A DNA stretch of 64,000 bases from Myroides odoratus DSM 2801. Lineage in GTDB: Bacteria > Bacteroidota > Bacteroidia > Flavobacteriales > Flavobacteriaceae. Below are positions 17,981-26,606 of this stretch, piece after piece. The DNA is taken from NCBI RefSeq assembly GCF_000243275.1, contig NZ_CM001437.1:2797812-2861811 (forward strand). The letters are read 5' to 3'. A program made the position numbers and the translations under genes. Each line of letters opens with the position of its first letter. Within the stretch, counting starts at the first letter, position 1. The notes under the pieces were generated by a model. The model was not told the DNA's origin. It searched no databases and saw only the letters and a program-made list of their open reading frames with translations.

Positions 17981-18532
17981 TTAATTAGATTTTTTGATTG
18001 ATTCCAGTGAAATAATGAAAATTAAAGGTTGATTTTTTGCAATAGCCTTTTGATCCCCTAAATAGCTATACGCTAAACTAGAAGGACTTAATACCTTGAT
18101 GCTTTCAGTAGGTTTTAAAATTTTTAAGCTATGGCGCAAAACAGGTAAGATATCTTCTTCATCAACTTTATAGGTCAATGTGCCGATTTCTTTTTGCGTA
18201 TAGATAACGCTGTCATTCGCTTGACGTATTTCATACGTATATTGAACGATATCGCTTTTCTGTGGGAGGACCGAATCCTTAACCGCTCTTTTTAAGTAAG
18301 TAAACCAAAACCCTGAATTCGAGTGAATATAGGTGTTGGCTTCGTCCTTTGTTCTGTATTTGGTAAAGATATCTTCTTCGCTTTCTCTCAATTCAATATT
18401 GCGGTCAATCGAAAGCTTTGTTTCTACTGAACGCGAATTAGAAATAGGTTTTCGAGCATCTTGTTTCTCTTGACAACTCGTCATAAGAAAAACGCTAGCA
18501 AGAAGAGTGAAGCAAAGCGTATACTTAAACAT
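17981..18532 (-). CDS. gldI: GldI-like gliding motility FKBP-type lipoprotein
   Basis: A 183-residue lipoprotein (lipobox FLMTSC, Cys at residue 20) with a divergent FKBP fold. VQYTYEIRQANDSVIYT and VLRHSLKILKPTESIKVLSP match the barrel strands, but the conserved catalytic-pocket residues are weak. Length and layout match Flavobacterium GldI, an accessory lipoprotein needed for gliding and type IX secretion. It overlaps the nrnA 3' end by eight bases. The gldI name is from recall of the family, and presence of a T9SS elsewhere is assumed. Confidence 0.78.
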   Translation of the reverse strand: MFKYTLCFTLLASVFLMTSCQEKQDARKPISNSRSVETKLSIDRNIELRESEEDIFTKYRTKDEANTYIHSNSGFWFTYLKRAVKDSVLPQKSDIVQYTYEIRQANDSVIYTQKEIGTLTYKVDEEDILPVLRHSLKILKPTESIKVLSPSSLAYSYLGDQKAIAKNQPLIFIISLESIKKSN

Positions 18533-19547
18533 AAAAATCTTGTTTGTGTTGTTTTACAATGTCGATATAGCGTTGAATTGTTTCATCCAGTGAAAGGGTA
18601 GATTTACCTCCTGCTGCATTGATATGTCCACCCCCTTCAAAATAAGTACGAGCGAATAAATTCACATCTAAATTACCTGATGAGCGGAACGAAATTTTAA
18701 TAATTCCTTCTTCTTTGCGTTCAATGAAAAAAGCAGTTAAATCAATTCCACTAATAGAAAGCCCGTAATTAACTAATCCTTCCGTATCTCCTTTTTGGTG
18801 GGAAAATTCATGCAAATCTTCCTCATTCAAATAAAGATAAGAAGCTTGCGTATCGGGAATCAAATGCAGATGCTGTAATGCTCGTCCCATTAACTGTAAA
18901 CGGTTGAATGAACTATTGTCAAACAGCGCATGGTGAATTTTCGGGTTGTCAATTCCTTTCTCAATTAAGGCAGCCACTACTTGGTGTGTTTTCGCCGTCG
19001 TTTTCGGGAATCGGAAAGAACCAGAATCAGTAACAATTCCAGTGTAAATACAAGTAGCTGCCTCTTGGTGAACCAAATCAGTCAAATCCATTTGTTCTAA
19101 AAGCGAATACAACAATTCACAGGTTGATCCAAAAGACGTATCAGAAAAGGTTAATTTGGCGTAATCTCCAGGCATTTGATGATGGTCAATCATGACAAAA
19201 TCATTGGGTAAGCTTGCTAAAAAAGCGCCCATTTCATCTCCTGTACGAGATAAGATATTGAAATCTAGCGTAAAAATACAATCGCTATTTTTTAGTATAT
19301 GTTGACCTGCAGGTTTATTAAAATCGTAGATTTTGATTGCTGCAGTACCAGGCATCCAAGCCAAAAAGTTTGGATACTCGTTGGGAGAGATAATTTCTAC
19401 CTTATGTCCCAATTGTTTTAATACGTGATATAGACCTAAAGAAGAACCAATAGCATCACCATCGGGGTTGCGATGTGGGATGATTGCAAAGGTCTTTGCC
19501 GGTAAACTAATAAGTTGTTTTAACGTATCTATTGATGTATGCTTCAT
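18525..19547 (-). CDS. nrnA: DHH-family bifunctional oligoribonuclease/PAP phosphatase
   Basis: A 340-residue DHH-DHHA1 phosphoesterase degrading nano-RNA and/or 3'-phosphoadenosine 5'-phosphate. Motifs: HRNPDGDAIGSSLG (about 25-38), FTLDFN (about 93-98), VMIDHHQMPGDY (about 119-130, the DHH motif), and the C-terminal GGGHINAAGG (about 310-319) of DHHA1. The length is standard. It is the first gene of the nrnA-gldI-PPIase operon and starts 316 bp from the Fnr-like gene's start, on the same strand. Confidence 0.93.
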   Translation of the reverse strand: MKHTSIDTLKQLISLPAKTFAIIPHRNPDGDAIGSSLGLYHVLKQLGHKVEIISPNEYPNFLAWMPGTAAIKIYDFNKPAGQHILKNSDCIFTLDFNILSRTGDEMGAFLASLPNDFVMIDHHQMPGDYAKLTFSDTSFGSTCELLYSLLEQMDLTDLVHQEAATCIYTGIVTDSGSFRFPKTTAKTHQVVAALIEKGIDNPKIHHALFDNSSFNRLQLMGRALQHLHLIPDTQASYLYLNEEDLHEFSHQKGDTEGLVNYGLSISGIDLTAFFIERKEEGIIKISFRSSGNLDVNLFARTYFEGGGHINAAGGKSTLSLDETIQRYIDIVKQHKQDFYV

Positions 19548-19625
19548 AATGCGAAAATAAGTTATTTTGCATCATTTGCATAAAAATAAAGATGAATTTA
19601 ATAAAATTAAAATAACAGTTCGCAT

Positions 19626-20309
19626 TTATTCCGCCAATGCACGGAGCTCTCTCTTATCTAAAAGAATAATGTCTTTTCCTTTCAGTTGAATAATGCCATC
19701 TTTTTTCAATTCCGATAATAGACGAATACAACTTTCTGTAGCCGTTCCGACCATATTCGCTAAATCTTCACGGGATAATTTGATGTTTAAGGCTTGAGTC
19801 TCTGAAGAAGATCCTCCTAAGTCTTCCAACTTCAACAGCATAATCGCTAAGCGCTCTTTTACCGTTTTATGGGTTTGATTCGCTAAGTCTTGATCGGCAT
19901 CTTTTAAGTGCGTACAGATATCTCGCGTAACCAACAAAGAAAATTTGTTGTTCTCCGTAAAATTGTCCAACATTTCTTTTTTAGGTATAAAACACACCTG
20001 CATATCTTCTAAGGCAGTAGCAGAAAGATTAGAAGCCTCCTCATTAATAATCGAACGTTGCCCCAATAGGTCTCCTCTCTTTGCCAATTTGACAATCGAG
20101 TCTTTTCCGTTTGAATTTAACTTTGTTAATTTACAGAATCCCTCTTTGATACAATAAACCCCATTTAAGCTTTCGCCTTCCGAAAATAGGTTCTCTCCTT
20201 TTCTAATAATAAAGTGGGTTTTTGTTTCTGAAATAGCTAGTAACTCCTCTCTAGTTAAAGCTTTTAGAGAACTGAATTCTCTAATCATACATTGCTCACA
20301 TCTTCCCAT
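19626..20309 (-). CDS. Crp/Fnr-family transcription regulator
   Basis: A 227-residue regulator with a cyclic-nucleotide-binding-like domain (about 25-125) and a C-terminal winged helix (about 150-215). Cysteines occur at 4, 7, 53, 59, 106, 132 and 194. CEQC at 4-7 resembles the Fnr cluster start, but the third N-terminal Cys of E. coli Fnr is absent, so an iron-sulfur cluster is possible but not assured. The recognition helix reads TATESCIRLL, keeping the Glu and Arg that read TGA half-sites but with Ile in place of the Fnr Ser. It is divergent from ccoI with a TGATAAATGTCA box between them, so it is the obvious candidate for controlling the cbb3 cluster and the matching boxes at the peroxidase and nirK genes. 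Confidence 0.92.
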   Translation of the reverse strand: MGRCEQCMIREFSSLKALTREELLAISETKTHFIIRKGENLFSEGESLNGVYCIKEGFCKLTKLNSNGKDSIVKLAKRGDLLGQRSIINEEASNLSATALEDMQVCFIPKKEMLDNFTENNKFSLLVTRDICTHLKDADQDLANQTHKTVKERLAIMLLKLEDLGGSSSETQALNIKLSREDLANMVGTATESCIRLLSELKKDGIIQLKGKDIILLDKRELRALAE

Positions 20310-20353
20310 ACCTATATAAACTATTTTTTATGCAGTTGGTAAAAATACCTCTG

Positions 20354-20361
20354 CAAAGATA
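20354..20361 (-). promoter_or_regulatory. -7 element of the Crp/Fnr gene
   Basis: On the minus strand this reads TATCTTTG, a perfect TAnnTTTG. The palindrome at 20373-20384 is centred 21 bp upstream, on the expected -33 region, which suggests repression of the regulator's own gene. Confidence 0.55.
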
Positions 20362-20372
20362 GTGCTATTTAC

Positions 20373-20384
20373 TGATAAATGTCA
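20373..20384. promoter_or_regulatory. candidate Crp/Fnr operator before ccoI
   Basis: TGATAAATGTCA. Its centre is 33 bp upstream of the centre of GACCTTTG (20408-20415), which matches TAnnTTTG at five of six positions. It lies in the divergent region between the regulator gene and ccoI, so it could serve both. Confidence 0.6.
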
Positions 20385-20438
20385 TAATTTTTAGGAGAAT
20401 TAACTAAGACCTTTGTACAAGGTAAATGAGCAAATTTT

Positions 20439-22820
20439 ATGGAGAAAAAAGCGTGTTTTCATTGTGGTAACAGTGTTACTGCCTTTAATCGTATAGACTA
20501 CGATGAGAAAATGTTTTGTTGTAACGGTTGTAAAACCGTCTACGAAATCTTTAATGAAAACGATTTAACCTGTTATTATGACCTGGAATCTACACCAGGA
20601 GCTACCCCCGAAGAGATAAATGGAAAGTATGATTTCTTGAGTAATCCAGACATCGTATCGAAATTGTTGGAGTTCAATGAAGGTGATACCGCTATTGTTT
20701 CACTGTATATTCCTCATATTCACTGTAGTTCTTGTATTTGGATTTTAGAGAATCTGCATAAATTAAATCCTGGGGTATACCGCGTTTTGGTCAACTTCCC
20801 AGAGAAGAAAGCTACAATTACCTTCAATACGGAAGCTATCGATTTAAAAGAAATCGTTCTCTTGCTTTGCCGTATAGGCTATGAACCTTATATCAGCTTA
20901 AAGAATTACGAAGAAAAACCCAATAGCATTGACCGCAGCTTAATCTATAAAATTGGAGTTGCCTTTTTCTGTTATGGAAACGTCATGATGTTGTCTTTTC
21001 CAGAGTACTTTAATATTGATGATATCTGGATGGACCAATACAAGAATTTCTTCCGTTGGTTGATTTTATTCTTGTCGTTGCCTGTGTTCTTCTATTCGGC
21101 ATCCCCTTATCACAAAGCCGCTTGGACGGGAATCAAAACAAAAAATTACACCATTGATATTCCGATGTCCTTGGGAATCATCGTTATGTTTATTCGAAGT
21201 ACAGTTGATATTGTTTTTGATCTAGGCCCGGGGTTCTTTGATAGTATGACGATGTTGGTTTTCTTTATGTTGTTAGGAAAGTTATTTCAACAACGTACCT
21301 ATAACTTCTTGTCTTTTGAACGCGATTACAAATCATACTTTCCAATTGCTATTACCAAATTGACAAAACAAGGAACAGAAGAACCGATTCAAGTCTATGA
21401 TGTGGAACAAGGCGATCGCTTGTTAATTCGCAATCAAGAGCTTTTGCCAGTGGATTCTATCTTATTGTCAGAACGCGCTTTTATCGATTATAGTTTTGTG
21501 ACGGGAGAAGCTATTCCAGTAGAAAAGAAATCAGGAGATAAGCTTTTTGCAGGAGGGAAACAAATGGGAGAAGCTGTAGAAGTAGAAGCGATTAATAAGG
21601 TCTCTCAAAGTTATTTGACCCAATTGTGGAGCAATGAGGTATTTCAAAAACGAGTGGATCTGAAATACAAAACGATTACCGATACAGTAAGTCACTATTT
21701 TACTCCAGCCTTGTTGACAATTGCCGTATTGGCATTTACAGGATGGGCCTTTGTGGATTTGAATAGTGCCTTTAATGTAGTAACAGCGATCTTAATTGTG
21801 GCTTGTCCATGTGCCTTAGCATTAACAGCGCCATTTACGTTGGGAAATGCCATTCGTATTTTGGGGCGTAAAAAGTTCTTTTTGAAAAATGTAACGGTCG
21901 TAGAGCAAATGGCAAAAGTGGATACACTCGTTTTTGATAAAACGGGAACCATTACCACCAATGCACAATCGACAATTCAATATGAAGGAGTAGAATTAGA
22001 CAAAGAGCAACAAGCAGATATCAAAAATATGGTTCGCGCATCGAACCACCCTTTGAGTCGAAAGCTCTATGCTTTTTTACAGGCAAAAGTCGTAATCAAG
22101 CCCACGCAGTTTGAAGAAATTGCCGGAAAGGGAATTGTTGGAGAAATTAATGGAAAAGACTATAAGATTGGTTCTGCAACCTTAGTGGGAGCAAAGGTGA
22201 CAGAACGCTTAAATGAAACAGCAGTATACATTGCCATCGATGGACAGTATGTAGGGAAATTCATTTTTGAAAATCACTACCGACCAGGGTTGGAAGAGCT
22301 GTTTAAAGGCTTGAGTCAACACCACTATAAATTGAGTATCCTTTCAGGGGATAATGAAGGAGAAAAAGCTTACTTGGAATCTGTTTTACCTCCAGGAACC
22401 GCTTTGGCCTTTAATCAAAAACCAGAAGAGAAATTGGAGTATGTCAAAGCGTTGCAAGACAAAGGAGGGAATGTAATGATGATTGGCGATGGATTAAATG
22501 ACGCTGGAGCTTTAGCGCAAAGTAATGTAGGAGTATCCGTGTCAGAGAATGTAAATGTCTTTACGCCGGCCAGTGATGCAATCCTAGATGCCAGTGTCTT
22601 TGATCAGTTGTTGGGGTACCTTCAGTTTTCTAAACAATCTGTTAAAGTTATCAAAATCAGCTATGTACTTGCTTTAACGTATAATGTGATTGGTATTACG
22701 GTGTCCATTATGAATATGATGTCGCCATTATTAGCAGCAATTTTGATGCCAATTAGCACGTTTACAATTATTAGCTTTGTTACTTTATTGACAAATTATT
22801 ATGGAAAAAAGATAAAATAA
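20439..22820 (+). CDS. ccoI: copper-transporting P-type ATPase for cbb3 oxidase assembly
   Basis: A 793-residue P1B ATPase that supplies copper for the CuB site of cbb3 oxidase. A Cys-rich N-terminus (CFHC 6-9, CCNGC 27-31) is followed by a heavy-metal-associated domain with CSSC at 96-99. The membrane domain carries the transport motif CPC at 456-458, then the phosphorylation site DKTGT from Asp500, and the GDGLNDAGAL hinge near 680. The Cys-rich N-terminal domain is typical of CcoI/FixI. It heads the ccoI-ccoS-ccoNO-ccoQ-ccoP-ccoG-ccoH series. Confidence 0.95.
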   Translation: MEKKACFHCGNSVTAFNRIDYDEKMFCCNGCKTVYEIFNENDLTCYYDLESTPGATPEEINGKYDFLSNPDIVSKLLEFNEGDTAIVSLYIPHIHCSSCIWILENLHKLNPGVYRVLVNFPEKKATITFNTEAIDLKEIVLLLCRIGYEPYISLKNYEEKPNSIDRSLIYKIGVAFFCYGNVMMLSFPEYFNIDDIWMDQYKNFFRWLILFLSLPVFFYSASPYHKAAWTGIKTKNYTIDIPMSLGIIVMFIRSTVDIVFDLGPGFFDSMTMLVFFMLLGKLFQQRTYNFLSFERDYKSYFPIAITKLTKQGTEEPIQVYDVEQGDRLLIRNQELLPVDSILLSERAFIDYSFVTGEAIPVEKKSGDKLFAGGKQMGEAVEVEAINKVSQSYLTQLWSNEVFQKRVDLKYKTITDTVSHYFTPALLTIAVLAFTGWAFVDLNSAFNVVTAILIVACPCALALTAPFTLGNAIRILGRKKFFLKNVTVVEQMAKVDTLVFDKTGTITTNAQSTIQYEGVELDKEQQADIKNMVRASNHPLSRKLYAFLQAKVVIKPTQFEEIAGKGIVGEINGKDYKIGSATLVGAKVTERLNETAVYIAIDGQYVGKFIFENHYRPGLEELFKGLSQHHYKLSILSGDNEGEKAYLESVLPPGTALAFNQKPEEKLEYVKALQDKGGNVMMIGDGLNDAGALAQSNVGVSVSENVNVFTPASDAILDASVFDQLLGYLQFSKQSVKVIKISYVLALTYNVIGITVSIMNMMSPLLAAILMPISTFTIISFVTLLTNYYGKKIK

Positions 22821-22844
22821 AAAAACTAATTATTAGGTTTTTGG

Positions 22845-22856
22845 TGATATTTATCA
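22845..22856. promoter_or_regulatory. candidate Crp/Fnr operator before ccoS-ccoNO
   Basis: TGATATTTATCA, a perfect 12-bp palindrome apart from the central pair, identical to the box before nirK. Its centre is exactly 33 bp from the centre of the -7 element at 22880-22887, as expected for a class II activator site. Confidence 0.72.
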
Positions 22857-22879
22857 TAGTTTTAGGTAAAATATATTGT

Positions 22880-22887
22880 TAACTTTG
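22880..22887 (+). promoter_or_regulatory. -7 element of the ccoS-ccoNO promoter
   Basis: TAACTTTG matches the Bacteroidota TAnnTTTG consensus, 18 bp before the ccoS ATG. The operator sits in place of a clear -33 TTG. Confidence 0.65.
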
Positions 22888-22905
22888 TTTTAATAATTAT
22901 CAGGT

Positions 22906-23112
22906 ATGAGTGTTATATATTTCTTAATTAGCATCAGTGTTTTCGTAGCAGGGATCTTTCTCTACATTTTCATTCGATCCGTGAAAAGTGGTCAGTTTGA
23001 CGACGCTTATACGCCTTCTGTTCGTATGTTGTTTGATGATGAGCTGAAAAAAACGAAACCTAAAGAGGAGGAAAAAGACAAAAAAATTAATCAAAAAGAA
23101 AATCAAATATAA
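22906..23112 (+). CDS. ccoS: cbb3 oxidase assembly protein CcoS
   Basis: A 68-residue single-span membrane protein: hydrophobic segment at residues 4-24, then the conserved RSVKSGQFDDAYTP motif (about 25-38) and a Lys/Glu-rich tail. CcoS is needed for cofactor insertion into cbb3 oxidase. It has its own promoter elements downstream of ccoI and lies 6 bp before ccoNO. Confidence 0.92.
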   Translation: MSVIYFLISISVFVAGIFLYIFIRSVKSGQFDDAYTPSVRMLFDDELKKTKPKEEEKDKKINQKENQI

Positions 23113-23118
23113 ACAACT

Positions 23119-25302
23119 ATGGAAGTGCAACAATTTTATTATGACAACAAAATTGTAAAGAAATTCCTTTACGCGTCGATCTTTTTCGGGGCTATTGGTA
23201 TGCTTGTAGGATTACTATTAGCGGTGATGTTTATATTTCCTAACTTAACGGATGGAATTCCTTGGTTAAGTTACGGAAGACTACGTCCGCTACATACGAA
23301 TGCAGTTATTTTTGCTTTCGTTGGAAATGCAATCTTTGCAGGGGTTTACTATTCTTTACAACGTTTGTGTAAGTCAAGAATGTACAGTGATGTTTTGAGT
23401 AACATTCACTTTTATGGATGGCAAACGATTATTGCTGCAGCAGCAATTACCTTGCCTCTAGGTTTTACTACTTCAAAAGAGTATGCTGAATTAGAATGGC
23501 CAATTGATATCGCAATTGCGGTGATTTGGGTTACCTTCGGTATCAACATGATTATGACAATCATCAATCGTAGAGAACGTCATATTTATGTTGCTATCTG
23601 GTTCTATTTAGCAACTTTCGTTACAGTAGCAGTATTACACATCTTTAACTCATTAGAATTACCGGTACACGGATTAAAATCATACTCTGTGTATGCTGGG
23701 GTTCAAGATGCACTGGTGCAGTGGTGGTACGGACACAATGCCGTGGCCTTCTTCTTGACAACACCATTCTTAGGATTGATGTATTACTTCTTGCCAAAAG
23801 CGGCGAATAGACCAGTATATTCATACCGTCTATCTATTATCCACTTCTGGTCTTTAATTTTCTTGTATATCTGGGCTGGACCTCACCACTTATTATACTC
23901 AGCTTTACCAGAATGGGCACAAAACTTAGGAGTAGTTTTCTCTGTGATGTTAATTGCACCATCTTGGGGAGGTATGATCAACGGATTACTAACATTACGT
24001 GGAGTTTGGGATAAAGTAAGAGTAGATCCTGTATTGAAATTCTTCGTAGTAGGTATTACAGGATACGGGATGGCAACATTTGAAGGACCAATGTTATCGT
24101 TGAAAAACGTAAACGCGATTGCGCACTATACGGACTGGATCGTAGCTCACGTACACGTTGGAGCCTTAGCATGGAATGGTTTCATGACTTTTGGTATGGT
24201 GTACTGGTTAATCCCAAGAATGACAAAAACAGAATTATACTCTAAAACATTAGCGAATTTCCACTTCTGGATCGGAACATTAGGTATTATTCTTTATACG
24301 ATTCCTTTATATGTAGCAGGGTTCTCTCAACACTTAATGTGGAAAGACTTTGATCCATCAGGAACATTAAAATACGGAAACTTCCTTGAAACAGTAACGG
24401 CTATTATGCCAATGTACGTGATGCGTGCAATTGGAGGTTCGTTTTACTTAATCGGATTATTCGTGTTAATCTACTTAGTGTATAAAACAGTAAGAGCTGG
24501 TAAACCAGTAGAAGACGAATTAGCTGAAGCACCAGCATTAAAAAGAATTTCTGCTTCTCGTTTAAAAGGAGAAGCTTGGCATACTTGGTTAGAAAGAAGA
24601 CCAATCCAATTTACAATCTTAACAACAGTTGCGATTTTAATTGGGGGTATCGTGCAGATTGTTCCTACAATCTTCGTGAAATCTAATATTCCAACAATTT
24701 CAAGTGTGAAACCATATACTCCACTAGAGTTAGAAGGTAGAGACTTGTATATCCGTGAAGGATGTGTGGGATGTCACTCGCAAATGATTCGTCCATTCCG
24801 TTCGGAAGTAGAACGTTATGGAGAGTATTCAAAATCTGGAGAATATGTATATGACCATCCATTCTTATGGGGTTCTAAACGTACAGGACCAGACGTAATG
24901 CGCGTAGGACAGAAATATTCAGATATCTGGCATTTCAACCACATGTATAATCCACAATCAACGTCTCCAGGATCGATTATGCCAGGATACAAATGGTTGT
25001 TCGATAACAAGCAAGCAGATTTCTCTCACATTGAGAAGAAAATGAGCGTAATGAGAACGCTAGGTGTTCCTTATACAGATGAGGATATTGCAAATGCAAG
25101 ACAATCAATGAAGGAGCAAGGAGAACAAATTGCGTTGAATTTCCAAACAGATCCGGATTATAAAGATTCATATTTAGCTAGTGAAAAAGCAGCTAAAGAA
25201 AATGGACAAGAGTTCGTTCCGATGAGCGAGCGTGAAATTGTAGCTATGGTTGCTTACCTACAACGTTTAGGTACAGACATCAAAAATAGAGTTGAGGAAT
25301 AA
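23119..25302 (+). CDS. ccoNO: cbb3-type cytochrome oxidase, fused subunits I and II
   Basis: A 727-residue fusion of the catalytic haem-copper subunit CcoN (about 1-480, many membrane spans) with the mono-haem subunit CcoO (about 510-727). CcoN metal ligands are visible in RPLHTNAVIFAF, the WWYGHNAVAFF segment (about 208-218), the AGPHHLLYSALPEW segment and AHVHVGALAWNG. CcoO has the haem c motif CVGCH at 549-553 and MPGYKWLF supplying the axial Met. The fused form is the usual one in Bacteroidota. It is the terminal high-affinity oxidase for micro-oxic growth. Confidence 0.97.
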   Translation: MEVQQFYYDNKIVKKFLYASIFFGAIGMLVGLLLAVMFIFPNLTDGIPWLSYGRLRPLHTNAVIFAFVGNAIFAGVYYSLQRLCKSRMYSDVLSNIHFYGWQTIIAAAAITLPLGFTTSKEYAELEWPIDIAIAVIWVTFGINMIMTIINRRERHIYVAIWFYLATFVTVAVLHIFNSLELPVHGLKSYSVYAGVQDALVQWWYGHNAVAFFLTTPFLGLMYYFLPKAANRPVYSYRLSIIHFWSLIFLYIWAGPHHLLYSALPEWAQNLGVVFSVMLIAPSWGGMINGLLTLRGVWDKVRVDPVLKFFVVGITGYGMATFEGPMLSLKNVNAIAHYTDWIVAHVHVGALAWNGFMTFGMVYWLIPRMTKTELYSKTLANFHFWIGTLGIILYTIPLYVAGFSQHLMWKDFDPSGTLKYGNFLETVTAIMPMYVMRAIGGSFYLIGLFVLIYLVYKTVRAGKPVEDELAEAPALKRISASRLKGEAWHTWLERRPIQFTILTTVAILIGGIVQIVPTIFVKSNIPTISSVKPYTPLELEGRDLYIREGCVGCHSQMIRPFRSEVERYGEYSKSGEYVYDHPFLWGSKRTGPDVMRVGQKYSDIWHFNHMYNPQSTSPGSIMPGYKWLFDNKQADFSHIEKKMSVMRTLGVPYTDEDIANARQSMKEQGEQIALNFQTDPDYKDSYLASEKAAKENGQEFVPMSEREIVAMVAYLQRLGTDIKNRVEE

Positions 25303-25317
25303 TAAAAAAGGAGCATT

Positions 25318-25524
25318 ATGTTGAAATTTATTAAACATACAATGGAAACTATAGGCGGGATTGAGATTTACCCGATTATCTCCCTGCTGATTTTCTTTAC
25401 CTTTTTTGTAGGCTTGTTTGTATGGGTATTTACCTATAAAAAAGAGACGATTGAGGAATTGAGCAATATGCCGTTTCTAGATGATGAAAAGCACAATGTT
25501 GATCCTAATTCAAAAAAATTATGA
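25318..25524 (+). CDS. ccoQ: cbb3 oxidase small subunit, CcoQ-like
   Basis: A 68-residue single-span protein: hydrophobic segment at about residues 17-40, then a YKKETIEELSNMPFLDDE tail similar in type to FixQ/CcoQ. The assignment rests on size, topology and position between ccoNO and ccoP, since CcoQ sequences are poorly conserved. Its stop overlaps the ccoP ATG by four bases (ATGA). Confidence 0.8.
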   Translation: MLKFIKHTMETIGGIEIYPIISLLIFFTFFVGLFVWVFTYKKETIEELSNMPFLDDEKHNVDPNSKKL

Positions 25525-26507
25525 AAAAGTATTTTCCAGTATATGTAAGAGTTCCATTACTATTCTTGCTATTTTATGTATTAGTAGAATGGGTAGCAGG
25601 CGGAACAGCACAAAGACCTGCTTTCGTAGATCATCCTGCAGTGCTTATTTTGTTGGGATTGTTTTTATTCGCTTTAATAGCAGTAGAAATAGTTGCATTA
25701 GCAACCAATAGAGTACTAAGACGATTGATGACACCTGAAGAAATCGCGGAAAAAGAAAGAGAAGACAACCTTTCATTTGCGGATAGACCTTGGGTGAAGA
25801 GATTAATGCAGAAAATGACTCGCACTAAAGGTATTAGTGATGAAAATGAGTTATTACTAGAGCATGACTACGATGGTATTAAAGAGTTAGATAACGAATT
25901 ACCACCATGGTGGGTAGGTTTATTCTATATTACTGTAATATTCTCTGTTGTTTACTTATTGAGATTCCACGTATTTGGAGGCGACAACCAAATTGTAGAA
26001 TACGAAAAGTCAGTGGCAATTGCCAAAGAACAAATTGAAGAATACAGAAAGACTGCCGCAGATTTAATCTCAGCAGACGAGGCACAATACTTAACGGATG
26101 AAAGCTCGTTAGCAGCAGGTAAAAAGATTTTCGAAATGAACTGTGTAGCTTGTCACCAAGCTGACGGTGGTGGAGGAATCGGACCAAACCTAACGGATGA
26201 TCATTGGATTTTAGGTGGAGGTGTTAAAAATATTTTCCACACGATTGCTAAAGGAGGAAGACCTGGTAAAGGAATGGTGGATTGGGAAAAAACATTAAAA
26301 CCATCTGAAATTGAAAAAGTAACATCCTATGTTATTTCATTAAATGGAACAACTCCGGCAAGCCCGAAAGAGGCAGAAGGAGATATCATTTGGTCTAAAG
26401 CTGAATTAGATGGAGCAAGCGGAGACGCTGCCGAAGCGACAGAACCAGCAGCGGAAACAAAGGATGAGGCTTCAACTGCTGATGCAGCTGAAGTAAGTCA
26501 AGAGTAA
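25521..26507 (+). CDS. ccoP: cbb3 oxidase subunit III, mono-haem CcoP
   Basis: A 328-residue membrane-anchored cytochrome c. Two N-terminal spans (about 10-30 and 42-65) and a third near 133-150 precede the single haem-binding motif CVACH at 208-212, with the downstream GRPGKGMVDW supplying the axial Met. Classic CcoP carries two haems; only one CxxCH is present here. The C-terminus (about 275-328) is an Ala/Glu-rich acidic tail of low complexity. It passes electrons to CcoO in the cbb3 complex. Confidence 0.93.
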   Translation: MKKYFPVYVRVPLLFLLFYVLVEWVAGGTAQRPAFVDHPAVLILLGLFLFALIAVEIVALATNRVLRRLMTPEEIAEKEREDNLSFADRPWVKRLMQKMTRTKGISDENELLLEHDYDGIKELDNELPPWWVGLFYITVIFSVVYLLRFHVFGGDNQIVEYEKSVAIAKEQIEEYRKTAADLISADEAQYLTDESSLAAGKKIFEMNCVACHQADGGGGIGPNLTDDHWILGGGVKNIFHTIAKGGRPGKGMVDWEKTLKPSEIEKVTSYVISLNGTTPASPKEAEGDIIWSKAELDGASGDAAEATEPAAETKDEASTADAAEVSQE

Positions 26508-26545
26508 TCCCTTGACAAAACAAAAAAAACTAATAAACATATAAG

Positions 26546-26590
26546 AAAAAAGGAGTTGAGTGAGTATTGTACATGCTCAGCTCCTTTTTA
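26546..26590 (+). terminator. hairpin between ccoP and ccoG
   Basis: AAAAAGGAGTTGAG (26547-26560) pairs with CTCAGCTCCTTTTT (26575-26588) with one G-T pair, then Ts. Part of it falls within the open frame upstream of ccoG, which argues that ccoG starts after it, at 26607. It probably reduces transcription into the assembly genes. Confidence 0.8.
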
Positions 26591-26606
26591 TAAAACACAC
26601 AAGGCT

